Shown here piece after piece: positions 36,386 to 37,553 of a stretch of DNA of 37,553 bases. Each line of letters begins with the position of its first letter. The first letter of the stretch is position 1. The translations under genes and the position numbers were made by a program. The DNA is from Alphaproteobacteria bacterium (lineage in GTDB: Bacteria > Pseudomonadota > Alphaproteobacteria > Rs-D84), in NCBI GenBank assembly GCA_017642625.1, contig JAGCOQ010000072.1:1-37553 (forward strand), read 5' to 3'. Below the pieces are notes generated by a model. It searched no databases, was not told the DNA's origin, and saw only the letters and a list, made by a program, of their open reading frames with translations.

Positions 36386-37224
36386 ACAGCCCCGAAAACA
36401 CCCACGAAATAACCCTTGACGCCGCATCTGCACGCTGGTGGCACGAACATGCGCAATACTTGGCCAGCGGCAATGATTACCTGTACAAAATTGGTAATCT
36501 GTTAAAGGAAATTGACGGCAATACCCCACTATCCCAAATCACTAAAAACACCATAAACACCATGGTGGAAAACCTGCGTGCCAAGGGGCGCACACCGGCA
36601 ACAATAAACCGGTTTCTGTGCCTGCTGTCTGCAATCTGCGCGCGTGCGCACAACAATTGGGAATGTCGCACGCCCGATTTCAAGATATTGTCGTTCCGGT
36701 TAAAAGAACCAAAAGAAAATATCAAGTACTTTCGCGACATGGACGAAATCAAATGCCTTGTCGCAAACGCACCGGAACACCTGCGCCCGATTATATGGTG
36801 CGCATTGTACACGGGGCTACGTCGTGGGCGCGTCCTGTCGCTGCGTTGGGATCAAGTGGATTGGGATAACCACCAAATAATCTACATGGGCAAAGACGGC
36901 AACCCGCACAGCGTGCCAATGGTAAAACAATTGGCGTCTGTATTGCGTAAATTGCCACACACGTGCGATTATGTCTTTACGTACCGTGGACACCCCATCG
37001 GCGACATAAAACGCGCCTGGCGCGACACTTTTGTGCGCAGCGGTTTGCCCTATCGGTCATTCCACGCATTACGCCACACCACTGCCACATGGCTATTACA
37101 AAAAACAAACAATCTTAAAATCGTTCAAAACGTATTGGGGCATAGTAATATATCGGTCACAACCAAGTATGCCCACCTTGTAAATAATGAATCGGCATCG
37201 GCATTAAAAACGGTGTTTGATTAA
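36211..37224 (+). CDS. int: Tyrosine integrase
   Basis: Site-specific recombinase of 337 residues. An N-terminal arm-binding unit (RLYKRGNTWHAYIS) is followed by a core-binding domain (about 65-150) and the catalytic domain with Arg204 (TGLRRGR), Lys228, His285 and Arg288 (HALR), His311 (LGHSNIS) and nucleophile Tyr320. The usual Glu of the TGLRRGE motif is Arg206-type here, an unusual change outside the catalytic set. It inserts the phage at the host tRNA-Lys by recombining attP, which lies 157 bp downstream, with attB. Its start overlaps the excisionase gene by 175 bp in another frame. Confidence 0.92.
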   Translation: MATHNRNTPFRLYKRGNTWHAYISCVVGGHRMVLRETTGTTTRDQATQWAINRVNQILNSPENTHEITLDAASARWWHEHAQYLASGNDYLYKIGNLLKEIDGNTPLSQITKNTINTMVENLRAKGRTPATINRFLCLLSAICARAHNNWECRTPDFKILSFRLKEPKENIKYFRDMDEIKCLVANAPEHLRPIIWCALYTGLRRGRVLSLRWDQVDWDNHQIIYMGKDGNPHSVPMVKQLASVLRKLPHTCDYVFTYRGHPIGDIKRAWRDTFVRSGLPYRSFHALRHTTATWLLQKTNNLKIVQNVLGHSNISVTTKYAHLVNNESASALKTVFD

Positions 37225-37255
37225 CCCCAAAAATACCCCCAAAAAGTGTGTCAAT

Positions 37256-37311
37256 TTTTGTGCAGATTTTGTGCAGATTTTGTGCAGATTGTGCAAATTT
37301 GTGCAGATTTT
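37256..37311. repeat. attP arm-type repeat array, integrase side
   Basis: Five near-tandem elements of the form TTTTGTGCAGA (one degenerate, TTGTGCAAA) with mostly 11-bp spacing fill this 56-bp stretch directly after the integrase stop. The same motif occurs twice on the other side of the core. These are the likely arm-binding sites of the integrase N-terminal domain. Confidence 0.78.
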
Positions 37312-37353
37312 AACGGCACAAAACGCATTTTTGACAATATACCATAGTAAGAA

Positions 37354-37378
37354 AAAACCGCAGATTTCTGCGGGTTTT
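37354..37378 (+). terminator. Bidirectional terminator between integrase and attP core
   Basis: CCGCAGA and TCTGCGG form a 7-bp stem with a 2-base loop, flanked by AAAAAA and GTTTT, so it works in both directions. It ends integrase mRNA and, after integration, would terminate transcription of the host tRNA-Lys read from the opposite strand. Confidence 0.75.
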
Positions 37379-37380
37379 CT

Positions 37381-37425
37381 TGGTGGGACCACAGGGACTC
37401 GAACCCTGGACCCAATGATTAAAAG
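37381..37425 (-). other. attP core: 3' part of a tRNA-Lys gene
   Basis: On the minus strand the 45 bases run from the anticodon loop CTTTTAA (anticodon UUU) through the variable loop, a perfect T-arm (CAGGG-TTCGAGT-CCCTG) and the acceptor 3' strand to an encoded CCA. Upstream of the anticodon loop the tRNA sequence stops: the 5' anticodon stem needed to pair with TCATT is absent. This is the classical attP core that restores the host tRNA 3' end on integration. Confidence 0.9.
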
Positions 37426-37553
37426 ACCTTATACCCAGCGCAGATTTCCGCACCTTTCAATAAAATTTGTACAGATTTTGTGCAGAAACGAACCCGTTGT
37501 GCATAAAAAACACACCCCAAAATACATAAAAAACATCCCCGTCATTACGACGG
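37413..37553. repeat. Right copy of the 141-bp terminal direct repeat
   Basis: Identical to bases 1-141. It contains the distal part of the attP core, the far-side arm repeats and part of the late terminator stem. It should be counted once in the circular map. Confidence 0.9.

Noticed and set aside
37256..37311. A CRISPR array
   Set aside because: The repeats are 11 bp with no unique spacers between them and match repeats on the other side of the attP core; they are integrase arm sites.
37381..37425. A functional tRNA-Lys gene
   Set aside because: Only the 3' part from the anticodon loop on is present; D-arm, 5' acceptor strand and 5' anticodon stem are missing. It is an attP core, not a tRNA gene.

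Overview
The window is a complete or near-complete genome of a tailed, probably podovirus-like temperate phage, in an orientation that starts and ends beside its attachment site. Bases 1-141 are repeated exactly at 37413-37553, which is what a circular (or circularly permuted) contig looks like after assembly, so the unique length is about 37,412 bp. A Gram-negative host is suggested by the lysis set: an M15-type peptidase endolysin plus a lipoprotein with a C-terminal membrane segment that fits a unimolecular spanin, which bridges inner and outer membrane. The attachment site carries the 3' 45 nt of a tRNA-Lys (anticodon UUU, CCA encoded), so the host tRNA-Lys gene is the likely integration target. 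By eye the base composition is moderate (mid-40s % GC). I cannot name the host; a proteobacterium is only a guess.

Layout. From about 31.24 kb down to 0.18 kb everything is on the minus strand; from 31.39 to 37.22 kb everything is on the plus strand. The divergence point (31,238-31,392) is a lambda-like immunity switch with inverted repeats, a minus-strand early promoter and an apparently leaderless XRE-family repressor gene. The minus early operon (31.2-24.7 kb) encodes a repeat-bearing replication-type protein, a possible helicase-loader-like protein, a small HTH protein, a VRR-NUC nuclease, a NinB-like protein, a Lar-like zinc ribbon, a PAPS-reductase-family enzyme, a thioredoxin-like protein, two paralogous small DNA-binding-type proteins, and a run of very small, tightly overlapping genes. 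It ends at a terminator at 24.5 kb.

The minus late operon (24.3-0.18 kb) opens with a compact GroEL-like chaperonin and a shortened GroES-like co-chaperonin. Next come a scaffold-like protein, small and large terminase, a GNAT-like protein, major capsid, putative decoration protein, a head-tail adaptor, a P22 gp10-like tail protein, fibre and glycine-rich adhesin candidates, portal, four ejection/internal virion proteins, two long fibres sharing an N-terminal anchor, and the lysis cassette (two membrane proteins, HNH, metallophosphoesterase, spanin, endolysin). The plus-strand arm carries the repressor, two membrane proteins, then behind a strong sigma-70-type promoter a recombination module (ERF/Rad52-like annealing protein, Gp157 family), several small unknowns, excisionase and a tyrosine integrase that overlaps it by 175 bp, then arm-type repeats and attP.

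The most unusual features are the phage-borne chaperonin/co-chaperonin pair at the head of the morphogenesis operon, and its leader. There a hairpin loop carries 12 nt perfectly complementary to the groEL Shine-Dalgarno region, a candidate pseudoknot translational switch. No DNA polymerase, primase or replicative helicase is recognisable, so the phage probably recruits host replication enzymes.
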